From contig NZ_CP060820.1 of assembly GCF_014489475.1 (NCBI RefSeq), forward strand, positions 496,001 through 560,000: a DNA stretch of 64,000 nucleotides, in the 5' to 3' direction. Position 1 is the stretch's first letter, and each line of letters begins with the position of its first letter. Shown here piece by piece: positions 35,646 to 45,214 of the stretch. The notes under the pieces are model-generated. The model was not told the DNA's origin, searched no databases, and worked only from the letters and a program-made list of their open reading frames with translations. Both the position numbers and the translations under genes were made by a program. This DNA is from Lysobacter terrestris (GTDB taxonomy: Bacteria > Pseudomonadota > Gammaproteobacteria > Xanthomonadales > Xanthomonadaceae).

Positions 35646-36776
35646 ATGACCCACTCCCGCCCCGAAGCCATCCAGGCCGTCCGTTCCGGCCTGCGCCGGC
35701 TCGACCCCCTCGACCGCACCGTGCTGGCGCTGACGCTCGCGGTCTGGGCGATGCACTACGTCATGCGCACCATGCTCAGCCTGATGCCCGGCGACAGCAT
35801 GATGGAGCCGGGGACGCTGACCGCGCGCACCGTCGTCAGCCTGTTTGGCGTGGCCGTGTGCCTGGCGATCCACGCCGCATTGAAGAAAGCCGACAGCAAC
35901 CGCCCCTGGCGCCTGCTCGGCTACGCGCTGGCGCTGAGCCTGCCCGCCGCGATGCTGGTGACCTGGTCGGGCGAGTACGTGTTCCGCTACTTCACCAACT
36001 ACTACGAGATGTACCCGGACCGCTGGATGACGCGCTGGGAGCTGGGCGAGACCTACAAGGCCTACCAGTGGAATTTCTTCGCCTGGTGCGCGCTCTACGC
36101 CGCCGCGCGCAACAATGCCGAGATGCGCCGCCGCGAACAGCAGCTGGCCGACGCGACCAACGCCGCGCAGCAGGCGCAACTGCTGGCCCTGCGCCTGCAG
36201 GTGAACCCGCACTTCCTGTTCAACACGCTCAACACCCTCGCCGGCCTGATCGTGCTGGGCCGCGCCGGCGAATCGGAGAAGATGGTGCTGAGCCTGTCGC
36301 GCTTCCTGCGCTACACCCTCGCCCGCACGCCGTCGCAGCTCACCACGCTGGCGGACGAGGTCGGCATGCTGCGGCAATACCTCGAAATCGAAGCGGCGCG
36401 CTTCTCCGACCGGCTCAAGGTGACCTGGGACATTCCGCAGGACTGCCTGGCGGCCATGGTCCCCAGCCTGATCCTGCTGCCGCTGGTGGAGAACGCGCTC
36501 AAGTACGGACTGGGCGGCTCGGATCGCCCCGTCGAAATCGCCATCGGCGCGCGCCGCGACGCCGACCGGCTGTTCCTCAGCGTCGCGGACGACGGCGGCA
36601 GCGCCCACGGCAACGCCGGCAGTGGCCTGGGCATCGGCCTCTCCAACGCGCGGCAACGGCTGGCGGCGCTGTACGGCGACGACGCCGCGCTCGACAGCGG
36701 CCCGCTCGATCACGGCTGGCGCAGCGTGATCCAGGTCCCGTGGCAGGAAGAACTGGCGCTGGAACCCGCCGCGTGA
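35646..36776 (+). CDS. LytS/AlgZ-type sensor histidine kinase
   Basis: A 376-residue membrane sensor kinase. Four hydrophobic helices in residues about 25-155 form a sensing domain without recognised ligand motif. A short coiled-coil follows (RRREQQLADATNAAQQAQL) and then the His_kinase domain, with phosphoacceptor His189 in LQVNPHFLFNTLN. The ATPase has an N box (LPLVENALKYG) and G box (GSGLGIGLSNARQRL). The gene overlaps the response regulator start by four bases (GTGA). Relatives include AlgZ, YpdA and BtsS. Confidence 0.93.
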   Translation: MTHSRPEAIQAVRSGLRRLDPLDRTVLALTLAVWAMHYVMRTMLSLMPGDSMMEPGTLTARTVVSLFGVAVCLAIHAALKKADSNRPWRLLGYALALSLPAAMLVTWSGEYVFRYFTNYYEMYPDRWMTRWELGETYKAYQWNFFAWCALYAAARNNAEMRRREQQLADATNAAQQAQLLALRLQVNPHFLFNTLNTLAGLIVLGRAGESEKMVLSLSRFLRYTLARTPSQLTTLADEVGMLRQYLEIEAARFSDRLKVTWDIPQDCLAAMVPSLILLPLVENALKYGLGGSDRPVEIAIGARRDADRLFLSVADDGGSAHGNAGSGLGIGLSNARQRLAALYGDDAALDSGPLDHGWRSVIQVPWQEELALEPAA

Positions 36777-37564
36777 TCCGCATCCTGCTTGCCGACGACG
36801 AACCGATCGCGCTCGACCGGCTCGAACTAGCCGTCGCCGGCATCCCCGACGCCGAACTCGTCGCCAAGGCACGCAACGGCAAGGAAGCGCTGGCCTTCAT
36901 CCGCGAACTCAAACCCGACATCGCGGTGCTCGACATCCAGATGCCGGTCAAGGACGGCTTCGCCGCCATCGCCGAACTCAAGCCCGGCGAACACCTGCCG
37001 GAGATCATCTTCGTCACCGCGTACCAGGAGCACGCCGTGCGCGCATTCGAAGTGCACGCGGTGGACTACCTGCTCAAGCCGGTGTCGTTCGAGCGCTTCC
37101 GCGAAGCAGTGCGCCTGGCGCGCACGCGGCTGGAGGCGCGCGCCGCCGGGGTCCGCTTCGCCGAACTGCAGCAGCTGATCGCCAGCCTGCGCGACGCCGG
37201 GACGCCCGACAACGGCGCCACCTACGAGCGCGAATTCTGGGTACGCAACCGCGACGGCATCGTCCGCATCGCGGCCGACAGCATCGAAGCCATCACCGCC
37301 GAGGGCGACTACGTGCTGCTGCACGTGGGCGGCAAGTCGCACCTGCTCAAGGACACGATCAGCTCGCTGGCCACGCGCCTGGATCCGGCGCTGCACCTGC
37401 GCGTGCACCGCTCCACCATCGTCAACCTGCGCCAGGTCGCCAGCCTGCACCGGCGCGGCCCCAAGGGCATGTCGCTCACGCTCGCCTCCGGCGGCGAATA
37501 CGCGATCGGGCCGAACTACGTGGAATCGGTGCTCAAGCTCGTCAACGCGCGCCGCTGGCGCTGA
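36773..37564 (+). CDS. LytTR-family response regulator
   Basis: Partner of the upstream kinase, 263 aa, started by GTG at 36773 in the GTGA overlap. The receiver domain (residues 1-120) has the acidic pocket DDE at residues 8-10, phosphoacceptor Asp54 in VLDIQMP and Lys in YLLKPVSF. The DNA-binding domain (about residues 155-262) is of the LytTR type (FWVRNRDGIVRIAADSIEAITAEGDYVLLHVGG, LRVHRSTIVNLRQVASLHRRGPKGMSLTLASG). It resembles AlgR/BtsR. LytTR regulators bind direct repeats; none was located with confidence. Confidence 0.94.
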   Translation: MIRILLADDEPIALDRLELAVAGIPDAELVAKARNGKEALAFIRELKPDIAVLDIQMPVKDGFAAIAELKPGEHLPEIIFVTAYQEHAVRAFEVHAVDYLLKPVSFERFREAVRLARTRLEARAAGVRFAELQQLIASLRDAGTPDNGATYEREFWVRNRDGIVRIAADSIEAITAEGDYVLLHVGGKSHLLKDTISSLATRLDPALHLRVHRSTIVNLRQVASLHRRGPKGMSLTLASGGEYAIGPNYVESVLKLVNARRWR

Positions 37565-37605
37565 GCCAGCACCGGGCCTACCGGCGCGGCCCGTATCGCG
37601 GTCCG

Positions 37606-37611
37606 TATAAT
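37606..37611 (+). promoter_or_regulatory. Perfect -10 box (TATAAT) 8 bases before ispB start
   Basis: TATAAT at 37606-37611 and ATG at 37620. A start of transcription about seven bases downstream of the box would fall at or next to the ATG, implying a leaderless mRNA. No -35 consensus is present at the right distance and there is no Shine-Dalgarno sequence. Confidence 0.65.
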
Positions 37612-37619
37612 TGCGGGCT

Positions 37620-38645
37620 ATGTCCGCCGACTCCTCCCTGCGCCCCACCGGCGCCCCGCTGCCCGACCTCGCCACCATCCAGGCCCTCGCCCGCGACGAC
37701 ATGGCCGCGGTCGACGCGCTGATCCGGCGCCGCCTCGCTTCCGACGTGGTGCTGATCAACCAGGTCGCCGAATACATCGTCGGTGCCGGCGGCAAGCGCC
37801 TGCGGCCGATGCTGCTGCTGCTCGCCGCGGGCGCGCTCGGCGATCGCAGCGGCAAGGGCATCGGCCCCGACGCGCACCAGCTCGCGGCCGTGGTCGAATT
37901 CATCCACACCGCGACCCTGTTGCACGACGATGTCGTCGACGAATCCGACCTGCGCCGCGGCCGCAAGACCGCCAACGCGGTGTGGGGCAACGCGGCCAGC
38001 GTGCTGGTCGGCGACTTCCTGTACTCGCGCAGCTTCCAGCTGATGGTCGAACTGGACCGCATGGAAGTCATGCGCATCCTCGCCGACACCACCAACCAGA
38101 TCGCCGAGGGCGAGGTGCTGCAGCTGCTGCACGTGCGCAACCCCGACACCGACGAAGCGGCGTACCTGCGCGTGATCGAGCGCAAGACCGCGGTGCTGTT
38201 CGCCGCCGCTACGCGCCTGGGCGCGCTGCTGTCGGGCGCGGACGCCGCGACCTGCGATGCGCTGCACGCCTACGGCATGAACCTGGGTTACGCGTTCCAG
38301 ATCGCCGACGACGTGCTCGACTACGCCTCCGACGCCGAGACGCTGGGCAAGAACCTGGGCGACGACCTCGCCGAAGGCAAGGCCACGCTGCCGCTGATCC
38401 ACGCCATCGCGCACAGCGACGCCGACACCCGCGGACGCCTGCGCCACGCGGTGGAACACGGCGACACCGACGCGCTGCCCGACGTGCTGCAGGCGATCCG
38501 CGCTACCGGCGGCCTCGATTACAGCCGCCAGCGCGCCTTCGAATACGCAGATGCCGCGCAGCGCGCGCTCGACGGCATCGCCGGCAACGATTACACCGCC
38601 GCCCTGCGCGGGCTGGCGCGCTACGCGGTCAACCGCGACCACTGA
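37620..38645 (+). CDS. ispB: Octaprenyl diphosphate synthase
   Basis: All-trans polyprenyl diphosphate synthase that makes the C40 side chain of ubiquinone, 341 aa. Both aspartate-rich motifs are present: DDVVDE in HTATLLHDDVVDESDLRRG, and DDVLDY in QIADDVLDYASD. Other motifs are VGAGGKRLRPMLLLLAA and the FATRLG-like region. The ATG at 37620 is chosen; a TTG nine bases upstream (37611) overlaps the -10 box. The gene appears to be transcribed as a leaderless mRNA. Confidence 0.95.
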   Translation: MSADSSLRPTGAPLPDLATIQALARDDMAAVDALIRRRLASDVVLINQVAEYIVGAGGKRLRPMLLLLAAGALGDRSGKGIGPDAHQLAAVVEFIHTATLLHDDVVDESDLRRGRKTANAVWGNAASVLVGDFLYSRSFQLMVELDRMEVMRILADTTNQIAEGEVLQLLHVRNPDTDEAAYLRVIERKTAVLFAAATRLGALLSGADAATCDALHAYGMNLGYAFQIADDVLDYASDAETLGKNLGDDLAEGKATLPLIHAIAHSDADTRGRLRHAVEHGDTDALPDVLQAIRATGGLDYSRQRAFEYADAAQRALDGIAGNDYTAALRGLARYAVNRDH

Positions 38646-38660
38646 CCTTGACGCGCCCGG

Positions 38661-39461
38661 TCACTCCCGGGCGAAGCGTTCGCGGAAGAACGCGTGCAGC
38701 AGCGCCAGCGCGCGCCGCGCCGAGCGCTCGTGGTAGCGGCAGTTGTCGGCCGGATCGGCCGGCGTGTCCTCCGGCTGGGTGAAGCAGTGGCGCGCGCCGC
38801 CGAAGTTGACGAACTGCCAGTCGGCGCCGGCCGCATCCATTTCCTTCTCGAACGCCGCGATCTGCGTGGCCGGCACCGAAGTATCGTCGGCGCCGTTCAG
38901 CGCCAGCACCGCGGCCTTGATCGCACCGGGCTGCGCCGGGTGATAGCTGTCGAGGTCGCCGTGCAGGCTGACCACGCCGGCCAGGTCGGCACCGCTGCGC
39001 GCCAGCTCCAGCGCGACCGAACCGCCGAAGCAGAAGCCGAACGCGCCGATCCGCGCGGGATCCAGCGGCACCTTGCCCTGCTGCGCCTGCAACGCCGCCA
39101 TCGCCGCGGCCGCGCGCTTGCGCAGGGTCAGGCCGCCATCGGCATAGGCCTTCATGACCTGCGCCCTGGCCTCGCCCTTGTCCCGGGGCAGCACGCCCTT
39201 GCCGTACACGTCGGCCACCAGCACCACGTAGTCGTCGCCGGCGATGGTCGCGGCGCGCGCGATGTTGGCCTGCGACATGCCCATCCAGTTCGGCACCATC
39301 ACCAGGCCCGGACGCGGCGTCGCGCTGGCATCGTCGTAGACCAGCATGCCGCGGAAGCTGTCGTCGCCTACCTGCCATTCCACCGGCACGTTACGCACGG
39401 CGGCGAAGGCCGGGCTGCAGATTCCCACCGCAAGCGCGAGGGTGGCGACGAGTCGGCACAT
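38661..39461 (-). CDS. Secreted dienelactone hydrolase-family protein
   Basis: A 266-residue alpha/beta-hydrolase with an N-terminal signal peptide (MCRLVATLALAVGICSPAFA). The nucleophile is a cysteine (Cys144 in GFCFGGS), the acid is in NGADDTSVP and the histidine in GGARHCFTQPEDTP, as in dienelactone hydrolases. An export signal is a variation on the cytosolic prototype, and the substrate is probably not dienelactone itself. It is a single gene convergent with ispB and upstream of murD2. Confidence 0.85.
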   Translation of the reverse strand: MCRLVATLALAVGICSPAFAAVRNVPVEWQVGDDSFRGMLVYDDASATPRPGLVMVPNWMGMSQANIARAATIAGDDYVVLVADVYGKGVLPRDKGEARAQVMKAYADGGLTLRKRAAAAMAALQAQQGKVPLDPARIGAFGFCFGGSVALELARSGADLAGVVSLHGDLDSYHPAQPGAIKAAVLALNGADDTSVPATQIAAFEKEMDAAGADWQFVNFGGARHCFTQPEDTPADPADNCRYHERSARRALALLHAFFRERFARE

Positions 39462-39577
39462 GGCGTGGTCTCCGCGGTGTGGCCGCCGGGCCCGATGCCC
39501 CGCGAACCCAAGCGATCATGCCACCGCGGCAGCAGGCGCGACCCCGCGCATGTTGGCCGCTGGCCGCGACCGCGCGC

Positions 39578-41011
39578 TCAGGAAATACCCAGCCCCGGAA
39601 TCGCGCTGATGCAGTCGGGATCGAAGCCGGCGAGCTCGGCGAAATGGCGTCCGCGCGCGACGTAATCCCGATACGCGCCGAAGCTCGGCGCCCCCGGCGA
39701 CAGCAGGACCACGCCTTCGCCCGCCAGCGCGTCCTGCGCCTGGCGCATGGCGTCGGCCAGGTCTTCCGCGGCGCCGAGCACGAAGCCGTGTTCGCCGGCC
39801 AGCGGTTCGAGCAGGTCGTGGATGCGCGGGCCGTTCTGGCCCATGGTGACGATCGCCAGCGGCGCAGACACGCGCATTGCCTGCGCGAACTCCTCCCACG
39901 GCAACCCGCGGTCGTGCCCGCCGACGAGGATCGCGACGCGACGGCCGCGGAACACGTCCAGCGCCGCCAGGCTCGCGTGCGGCGTGGTGCTGATCGAATC
40001 GTTGACGTAGGTGACGCCATCGCGCGTGCCCACGGTCTGCAGCCGGTGCGGCAACGGCCGGAAATCCGCCGCATGCGGCGCCAGCGCGACCGCGTCCAGA
40101 CCCAGCGCCTCGATCGCGGTGAGCACCGCGCACAGGTTGCCGCGGTTGTGGCGGCCGGGCAGCGGCAACGGCAACGTGTCCAGCACGAAGCGTTCGCCCC
40201 GGTGCAGCGCATCGCCGCGCAGGTGCCAGCCGTCGGCGTTGCCGAACCAGTGGATCTCGCTGTCGGGCAGCTGCAGCGCGGACAGGATCGGATCGTTGGC
40301 GTTGAGCACCGCGATGCGCGGCTTCGCCTCGGTCAGCAGGCGCAGCTTGTCGGCGACGTAGCGCCCGTGCGAGCCGTGCCAGTCCAGGTGTTCGGGAAAG
40401 ATGTTGAGCGCGACGGCGACCGCGGGGCGCGCGCCGCTCGCGGCCACGTCGCCGGTCTGGTAGCTCGACAGTTCGATCGCCCAGTACGCGGGCGCGGGCG
40501 CAGGCGCCAGCACTTCCAGCAGCGGCAGGCCGATGTTGCCGGCCAGCGCGGTGGCGTGGCCGCCGGCGCGCAGCAGGTGCGCCAGCAGCGAGGTCGTGGT
40601 GCTCTTGCCCTTGGTGCCGGTGACGCACACGGCGTTGTCGACGAAGCCGGCGGCGTTGGCGTGCTCGCCGAACCACAACGCGGTGCCGCCGACGAAACAC
40701 GTGCCCTGTCCTGCCGCGGCCACCGCTTCGGGTTTGTACGGGCTGATGCCGGGCGACTTCACCACGACATCGAACGCCGCCAGCCGCGCGGCGGATGCCT
40801 CGGTTTCCACGGCGAGCGACGCATCGGCGAGCGCTGCGGCGTCCGCGGCCTCGCCGACACTGCAGAACAGGGTCAGCGGCAACGCAGGCAACCGCGCGCG
40901 GATCGCGTGATAGGCGGCGCGGCCCTCGCGACCCCAGCCCCACAGGGCGACGCGACGGCCGTCGAGCCGGCGGATCGCCAGCGGTGCGGCCTCAGGCGGT
41001 GAACTGCGCAC
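39578..41011 (-). CDS. murD2: MurD2: UDP-MurNAc-L-Ala--L-glutamate ligase
   Basis: A Mur ligase of 477 aa with ATP-binding motif GTKGKST and the family segments [33 protein letters not shown] and [15 protein letters not shown]. Its partner gene directly upstream encodes MurL. Family knowledge from Xanthomonas: MurD2 adds L-Glu instead of D-Glu to UDP-MurNAc-L-Ala, and MurL then inverts the glutamate. No ATG is available; the best start is GTG at 41009-41011, overlapping the murL stop by 20 bases, without a clear ribosome site. An ordinary murD may exist elsewhere in the genome. Confidence 0.88.
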   Translation of the reverse strand: MRSSPPEAAPLAIRRLDGRRVALWGWGREGRAAYHAIRARLPALPLTLFCSVGEAADAAALADASLAVETEASAARLAAFDVVVKSPGISPYKPEAVAAAGQGTCFVGGTALWFGEHANAAGFVDNAVCVTGTKGKSTTTSLLAHLLRAGGHATALAGNIGLPLLEVLAPAPAPAYWAIELSSYQTGDVAASGARPAVAVALNIFPEHLDWHGSHGRYVADKLRLLTEAKPRIAVLNANDPILSALQLPDSEIHWFGNADGWHLRGDALHRGERFVLDTLPLPLPGRHNRGNLCAVLTAIEALGLDAVALAPHAADFRPLPHRLQTVGTRDGVTYVNDSISTTPHASLAALDVFRGRRVAILVGGHDRGLPWEEFAQAMRVSAPLAIVTMGQNGPRIHDLLEPLAGEHGFVLGAAEDLADAMRQAQDALAGEGVVLLSPGAPSFGAYRDYVARGRHFAELAGFDPDCISAIPGLGIS

Positions 41012-42356
41012 GCAGGCGATCCCACAGCGACGCAGGAATGCGGTGTTCGGCATCGAGCACCAGCAACGGCTCGATGCCCAGTTCCGTGCCGTCGAGCTGC
41101 GGGCGGATCTCCTGCGCGAAGCGTTCCACCAGCGCGTCCTCGCGCCACTCCGGTCGGGCCGCGAGTGCGGCCATCGCCGCGCGTGATTCGCGGCCTTCGC
41201 CCACGCATTCGAACGGCTTGTGGTCCTGGTATTCGAGCAGCGCGTCGTAACCCGCGGTCTGCGCCGGGTCGTCGAGCAGGTTGCGGCCGAAGATGCCGAC
41301 CAGGCGCGGCTTGGGCATGAACGGCGCCAGCGCCAGGAATACGAAGTGGCACTTCGGGCACACCCCGCACCAGCGGTTGGCCGGGCGCTCGCCCATGATG
41401 TGGAAGTTGCGGTTGCAGCTGCTGAAGTGCGCGTCGTAGTGGTCGGTCCTGGCGAACTGGCGCGCGACGGCGAGTTCGCTGAGCGGACGCAGCAGCGAGT
41501 AGTAATGCAGGTCGGCCGCGACGTGCTTCTGCACATGCTCGCCGAACGCCTTCTCGCACGCCCAGCCCTTGGACCACTGGTGGTTCACCTCGCCGGTGCC
41601 TTCGATCAGGCTGCCGTAGCTCGCCGAACGTTCGTTGGAGAACACGACCTGGTCGACGTCCAGCAGCACCGCGGCAAGCACCATGATCGCCGAGTTCAGC
41701 ACCGTCACCGGAATGTGGCCATTCCATGCGCCTTCGCGGTTGTAGTCGAACAGCTGCGGCGCCAGCGCGCGGCCGAGGTTGAGCGTCGACAATCCGGTAC
41801 GCTCGGCGCAGGCGCGGATCAGCTGCGAACCACCGACCCAGGTGACGGTCTGCCCGATGCCGAGCGTGCGCAGTGCTTCGATGCTGACCAGCGAATCCTT
41901 GCCGCCGCCGATGGCGACCAGCGCGTGTTCGCGCAGGCCAAGCGCCGGCGCCTGGGTGGCGTCATCGCGCGCGGCCACGGGGAAGCGGATCTTCTCGTGC
42001 AGGTTCAGGCCGTTGCGGTAGGCAAATTCGCCCAGGCCGTTCACGTAGATCAGCTCGAGCAGTGCAGCCGTGTCGGCGTCGATCGCGTAGGAATCGATGC
42101 GGATCTCTTCCGGCACCGCGGCCTTGTAGTAGCTGACGCCCGCGATCAGGTGCAGCAACTGCAACGCGCGTTCGGCGGCGACGGCGCGTTCGCCTTCGAG
42201 AGTGAACGGCGCACCGGGCACGGTCACCGTCTCGATCAGCTCGGGGCCGTCGTCGAAGGCGTACACCAGCTGCGCGACACCGGTCGTCGCGTCGAAGGTG
42301 CAACGCACGAAGCGGAAGGCCTTGATCGCGTCGCGTTGGAATTTCCAGTCAGTCAT
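40992..42356 (-). CDS. murL: MurL: UDP-MurNAc-L-Ala-L-Glu epimerase
   Basis: A 454-residue enzyme that inverts the terminal L-glutamate of UDP-MurNAc-L-Ala-L-Glu to the D form. Recognisable parts are the P-loop-like [15 protein letters not shown], the segment [11 protein letters not shown], and a Cys-rich region [19 protein letters not shown] started at the ATG 42354-42356 (MTDWKFQRD), since the frame extends to 42410 only through the REPIN. It forms a two-gene operon with murD2. The pair replaces the glutamate racemase plus MurD route in xanthomonads. Confidence 0.88.
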   Translation of the reverse strand: MTDWKFQRDAIKAFRFVRCTFDATTGVAQLVYAFDDGPELIETVTVPGAPFTLEGERAVAAERALQLLHLIAGVSYYKAAVPEEIRIDSYAIDADTAALLELIYVNGLGEFAYRNGLNLHEKIRFPVAARDDATQAPALGLREHALVAIGGGKDSLVSIEALRTLGIGQTVTWVGGSQLIRACAERTGLSTLNLGRALAPQLFDYNREGAWNGHIPVTVLNSAIMVLAAVLLDVDQVVFSNERSASYGSLIEGTGEVNHQWSKGWACEKAFGEHVQKHVAADLHYYSLLRPLSELAVARQFARTDHYDAHFSSCNRNFHIMGERPANRWCGVCPKCHFVFLALAPFMPKPRLVGIFGRNLLDDPAQTAGYDALLEYQDHKPFECVGEGRESRAAMAALAARPEWREDALVERFAQEIRPQLDGTELGIEPLLVLDAEHRIPASLWDRLRAQFTA

Positions 42357-42368
42357 TTCGGAACCATC

Positions 42369-42436
42369 GTAGGGCGGGCCCAGGCCCGCCGTTTGGAACA
42401 ATGTGAGCAATCGAAGGCGGGCTTGCGCCCGCCTAC
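42369..42436. repeat. REPIN made of two inverted GTAG-type REP hairpins
   Basis: Left copy 42369-42390 is GTAG followed by a hairpin with arms GGCGGGC and GCCCGCC. Right copy 42416-42436 is the same design on the minus strand (GTAG then GCGGGC / GCCCGC arms). They face each other across 25 bases. Pairs of inverted REPs are the mobile units called REPINs, moved by RAYT transposases; GTAG-headed REPs are known from Stenotrophomonas. The right copy's TAG is the stop codon of the lysC-lysA fusion. Confidence 0.75.
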
Positions 42437-45033
42437 CCGATCACGTCTTCGGCCGGCAGCGCTCGCAGGTTGTAGGTGTTCGCCATCGCCATGCCGTAGG
42501 CGCCCGCATCGGCCACCAGCAGCACGTCGCCTTCACTGGTCGCCGCCGGCAGCAGGCGGCTGCGGCCGAGCACGTCGCCGCTCTCACAGATGGGGCCGAC
42601 CACGTCGAAAGCCACGCCCGCGCCGTCGTCCAGCCGGCTCAGATTGTGGATGCCGTGGTAGGCCTCGTACATCGCCGGCCGCATCAGGGCATTCATGCCC
42701 GCGTCGCCGCCGACACGGCGCACGCCGTCCTTCTCCACCACCTGGGTCACGCCCAGCAGCAGCACGCCCGATTCGGCCACCAGATAGCGGCCCGGCTCGA
42801 TCACCAGTCCGTAACGCGGATAGGCGGCCTTGATCTCGTCGAGGCCGTCGCGCCATGCCGCCAGATCGAACGGCTGCGCATCGGGCGTATACGGAATCGG
42901 CAATCCACCGCCGATGTCGATCGTCTCGATCGTGCCGACGCTGTCGGCCAGGCCGGCCAGTTCCGCGTACACGCCACGCCAGTGGCGCGGATCGTCGATG
43001 CCGCTACCCAGGTGCGCATGCAGGCCACTGATGCGGACGTTGAGCTTGCGCGCCTCGGCGAGGAAGGCATCGAAGCGCGCGACCGGCAGGCCGAACTTCG
43101 CCGCCACGCCGCCCGTCTTCACCTTCTCGTGGTGGCCTTCGCCGTGACCGAGGTCGAGGCGCAGCCACAACGTGCGATCGCGGAACACCTCCGGCCAGCG
43201 CTGCAGCGCCTCGACGTTGTCGAGCGTCACGGTGACGCCACGCGCGAACGCCGCTTCGTACTCGCGCCGCGGCGCGAAGCTGGGGGTGAACAGCACGCGC
43301 TGCGGCGACAGGTTCGGAACCGTGGCGAAGACGTGGTCGAGCTCGGCCTGCGACACGCATTCCAGCCCGAAGCCCTCGCCCACGATCGCGCGCAGGACCG
43401 CCGCGTTGGGATTGGCCTTGATCGCGTAGAAGCAGCGGTCGATCGCCGGCACCGCCAGCAGCCCGCGCGCGCGTTCGCGCACGGTCGCCAGGTCGTACAC
43501 GTAGCGCGGCGTGCCCGCCTGCGCATGCTGCAGCAGCGCGCCACGTGCGCCCACCCACCACGCCGGCGCGCGCTCGACCTTGCCGTGCGCGATCTCGCGC
43601 CAGCTCGGGCCGAACACGCTGGCATCCAGCACCGGCATCGCGCCGCCGCGGATCAGCTCCGCGTGCAGCTGCGGCAGCATGCCGTCGGCGTCGGCTTCGT
43701 CGATGACGAAGGTGAGGTTGAGGTCGTTGGACGACTGCGAGATCAGGTGCACGCGCTCACGGCCGAAGGTCGCCCACACGTCCGACAGCTTGTGCAGCAG
43801 CGAACGCATGCCGCGACCGACCAGCGTGATCGCCGCGCACGGCGCGATCACCTTCACCCGGCAGACTTCGGCGAGGTCGGCGCTGAGTGCTTCCAGCACG
43901 TTGGAATTGACCAGGTTCTCGCTGGGATCCAGCGAGACGGTGACATTGGTTTCCGACGAGCCGATCAGGTCGACCGAGAGGCCGTGGCGCTTGAAGCGTT
44001 CGAACACGTCGGCGAGGAAGCCGACCTGCTGCCACATGCCGATGCTTTCCATCGACACCAGCACGATGCCGTTGCGGCGGCTGATCGCCTTGACACCCGG
44101 CACGGTCGCCGCCGACGCGTCGATGCGCGTGCCCGGCAGGTCGAAGCGCTCGGTGTCGAGGATCGCCATCGGCACGCCGGCGTCGCGACACGGCGCGATC
44201 GAACGCGGGTGCAGCACCTTGGCGCCGGTGGTGGCGATTTCCTGCGCCTCGGCGTAATCCAGGCGCGTGAGCAGGCGTGCATCGGGCACGTCGCGCGGGT
44301 TGGCGGTGAACATGCCGGGTACATCGGTCCAGATCTCCACCCGCTTCGCCTTCAGCAGCGCACCGAAGTAGGCGGCCGAGGTATCCGAGCCGCCGCGACC
44401 GAGGATCGCCGTGCCGCCGTCGCCGTGCCGCGCGATGAAGCCCTGCGAGATCAGCATCGGCGCGGCCTGCCGGGTGAAACGCTCGACGAACGCGGCATCG
44501 CCGTTGTGGCGGCAGTTCACCGACAGGCGCTGCGCCCACGGGCTGGCGTTGGGCAGCGACACCGCATCGAGCCAGTCGCGCGCGTCGCACCAGCCGAAGT
44601 CGTGGCCCTGCGTGCGCAGGTAGGCCGCGCCCAGCGTCGAGGACAGCAGCTCGCCCTGCGCCAGCACTTCGGCCTGCCAGTCCAGCGCGCGTTGCGCCGC
44701 GCGCGGATCGCTGCCGAGCGCCTGCAGGGCGACGAGGCGTTCGCCCAGCACCGCATCCGCGTCCAGTTCGAGTTCGGCGCAGAACGCGCGATGGCGCTCG
44801 ACCAGCGCGGCGATGCGCCCGGCGATGTCGTCGCGCGCTTCTATCGGTGCGTTCGCGATCGCCTGCAGCTCGTTGGTCACCCCCGACAGCGCCGACACCA
44901 CCACCAGCACGCGCACGCCGTCCTCGGCCATGCGTTTCGAAGCGAGGCGTCCAATGGTGTCCCAACGGTTGCGGCGCGATACGGAGGTGCCGCCGAACTT
45001 GAGTACTACCCAGGGAGTCGCTCCCGCTGTCAC
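42433..45033 (-). CDS. lysC-lysA: Bifunctional aspartate kinase / diaminopimelate decarboxylase
   Basis: First and last enzymes of lysine synthesis in one 866-residue chain. N-terminal aspartate kinase: VLKFGGTSVSRRNRW (about residues 12-26), FIARHGDGGTAILGRGGSDTSA, the EIWTDVPGMFTANPRDV stretch, and two ACT domains (about 320-460). C-terminal PLP diaminopimelate decarboxylase: FYAIKANPN carries the PLP lysine, with HAHLGSGI, DIGGGLPIPY and VGPICESGD. The start is GTG at 45031-45033 with GAAGGA nine bases upstream; no ATG fits. The fusion is characteristic of xanthomonads. The stop codon is the TAG of a GTAG REP. Confidence 0.95.
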   Translation of the reverse strand: MTAGATPWVVLKFGGTSVSRRNRWDTIGRLASKRMAEDGVRVLVVVSALSGVTNELQAIANAPIEARDDIAGRIAALVERHRAFCAELELDADAVLGERLVALQALGSDPRAAQRALDWQAEVLAQGELLSSTLGAAYLRTQGHDFGWCDARDWLDAVSLPNASPWAQRLSVNCRHNGDAAFVERFTRQAAPMLISQGFIARHGDGGTAILGRGGSDTSAAYFGALLKAKRVEIWTDVPGMFTANPRDVPDARLLTRLDYAEAQEIATTGAKVLHPRSIAPCRDAGVPMAILDTERFDLPGTRIDASAATVPGVKAISRRNGIVLVSMESIGMWQQVGFLADVFERFKRHGLSVDLIGSSETNVTVSLDPSENLVNSNVLEALSADLAEVCRVKVIAPCAAITLVGRGMRSLLHKLSDVWATFGRERVHLISQSSNDLNLTFVIDEADADGMLPQLHAELIRGGAMPVLDASVFGPSWREIAHGKVERAPAWWVGARGALLQHAQAGTPRYVYDLATVRERARGLLAVPAIDRCFYAIKANPNAAVLRAIVGEGFGLECVSQAELDHVFATVPNLSPQRVLFTPSFAPRREYEAAFARGVTVTLDNVEALQRWPEVFRDRTLWLRLDLGHGEGHHEKVKTGGVAAKFGLPVARFDAFLAEARKLNVRISGLHAHLGSGIDDPRHWRGVYAELAGLADSVGTIETIDIGGGLPIPYTPDAQPFDLAAWRDGLDEIKAAYPRYGLVIEPGRYLVAESGVLLLGVTQVVEKDGVRRVGGDAGMNALMRPAMYEAYHGIHNLSRLDDGAGVAFDVVGPICESGDVLGRSRLLPAATSEGDVLLVADAGAYGMAMANTYNLRALPAEDVIG

Positions 45034-45214
45034 TGACGTATGTCCTTCTTTTGGAGGGTGATGAGGAAAGGAAATGCCCCGTGCGCGCCGCGGACCTCTA
45101 GAATCCGACGCTGGCCGGACCCCGCGCTTTGAAGCGGCATGCACGAACACGCGATTCTAGTCGAAGCGGCCTGCTCCCACCCCCACCGGACCTGTCGTCC
45201 ATGAGTCGTTCCAA

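Noticed and set aside
45034-45214. Lysine riboswitch or attenuator leader before lysC-lysA
   Set aside because: No riboswitch architecture or leader peptide with lysine codons was recognised; the short in-frame upstream extension is probably untranslated.
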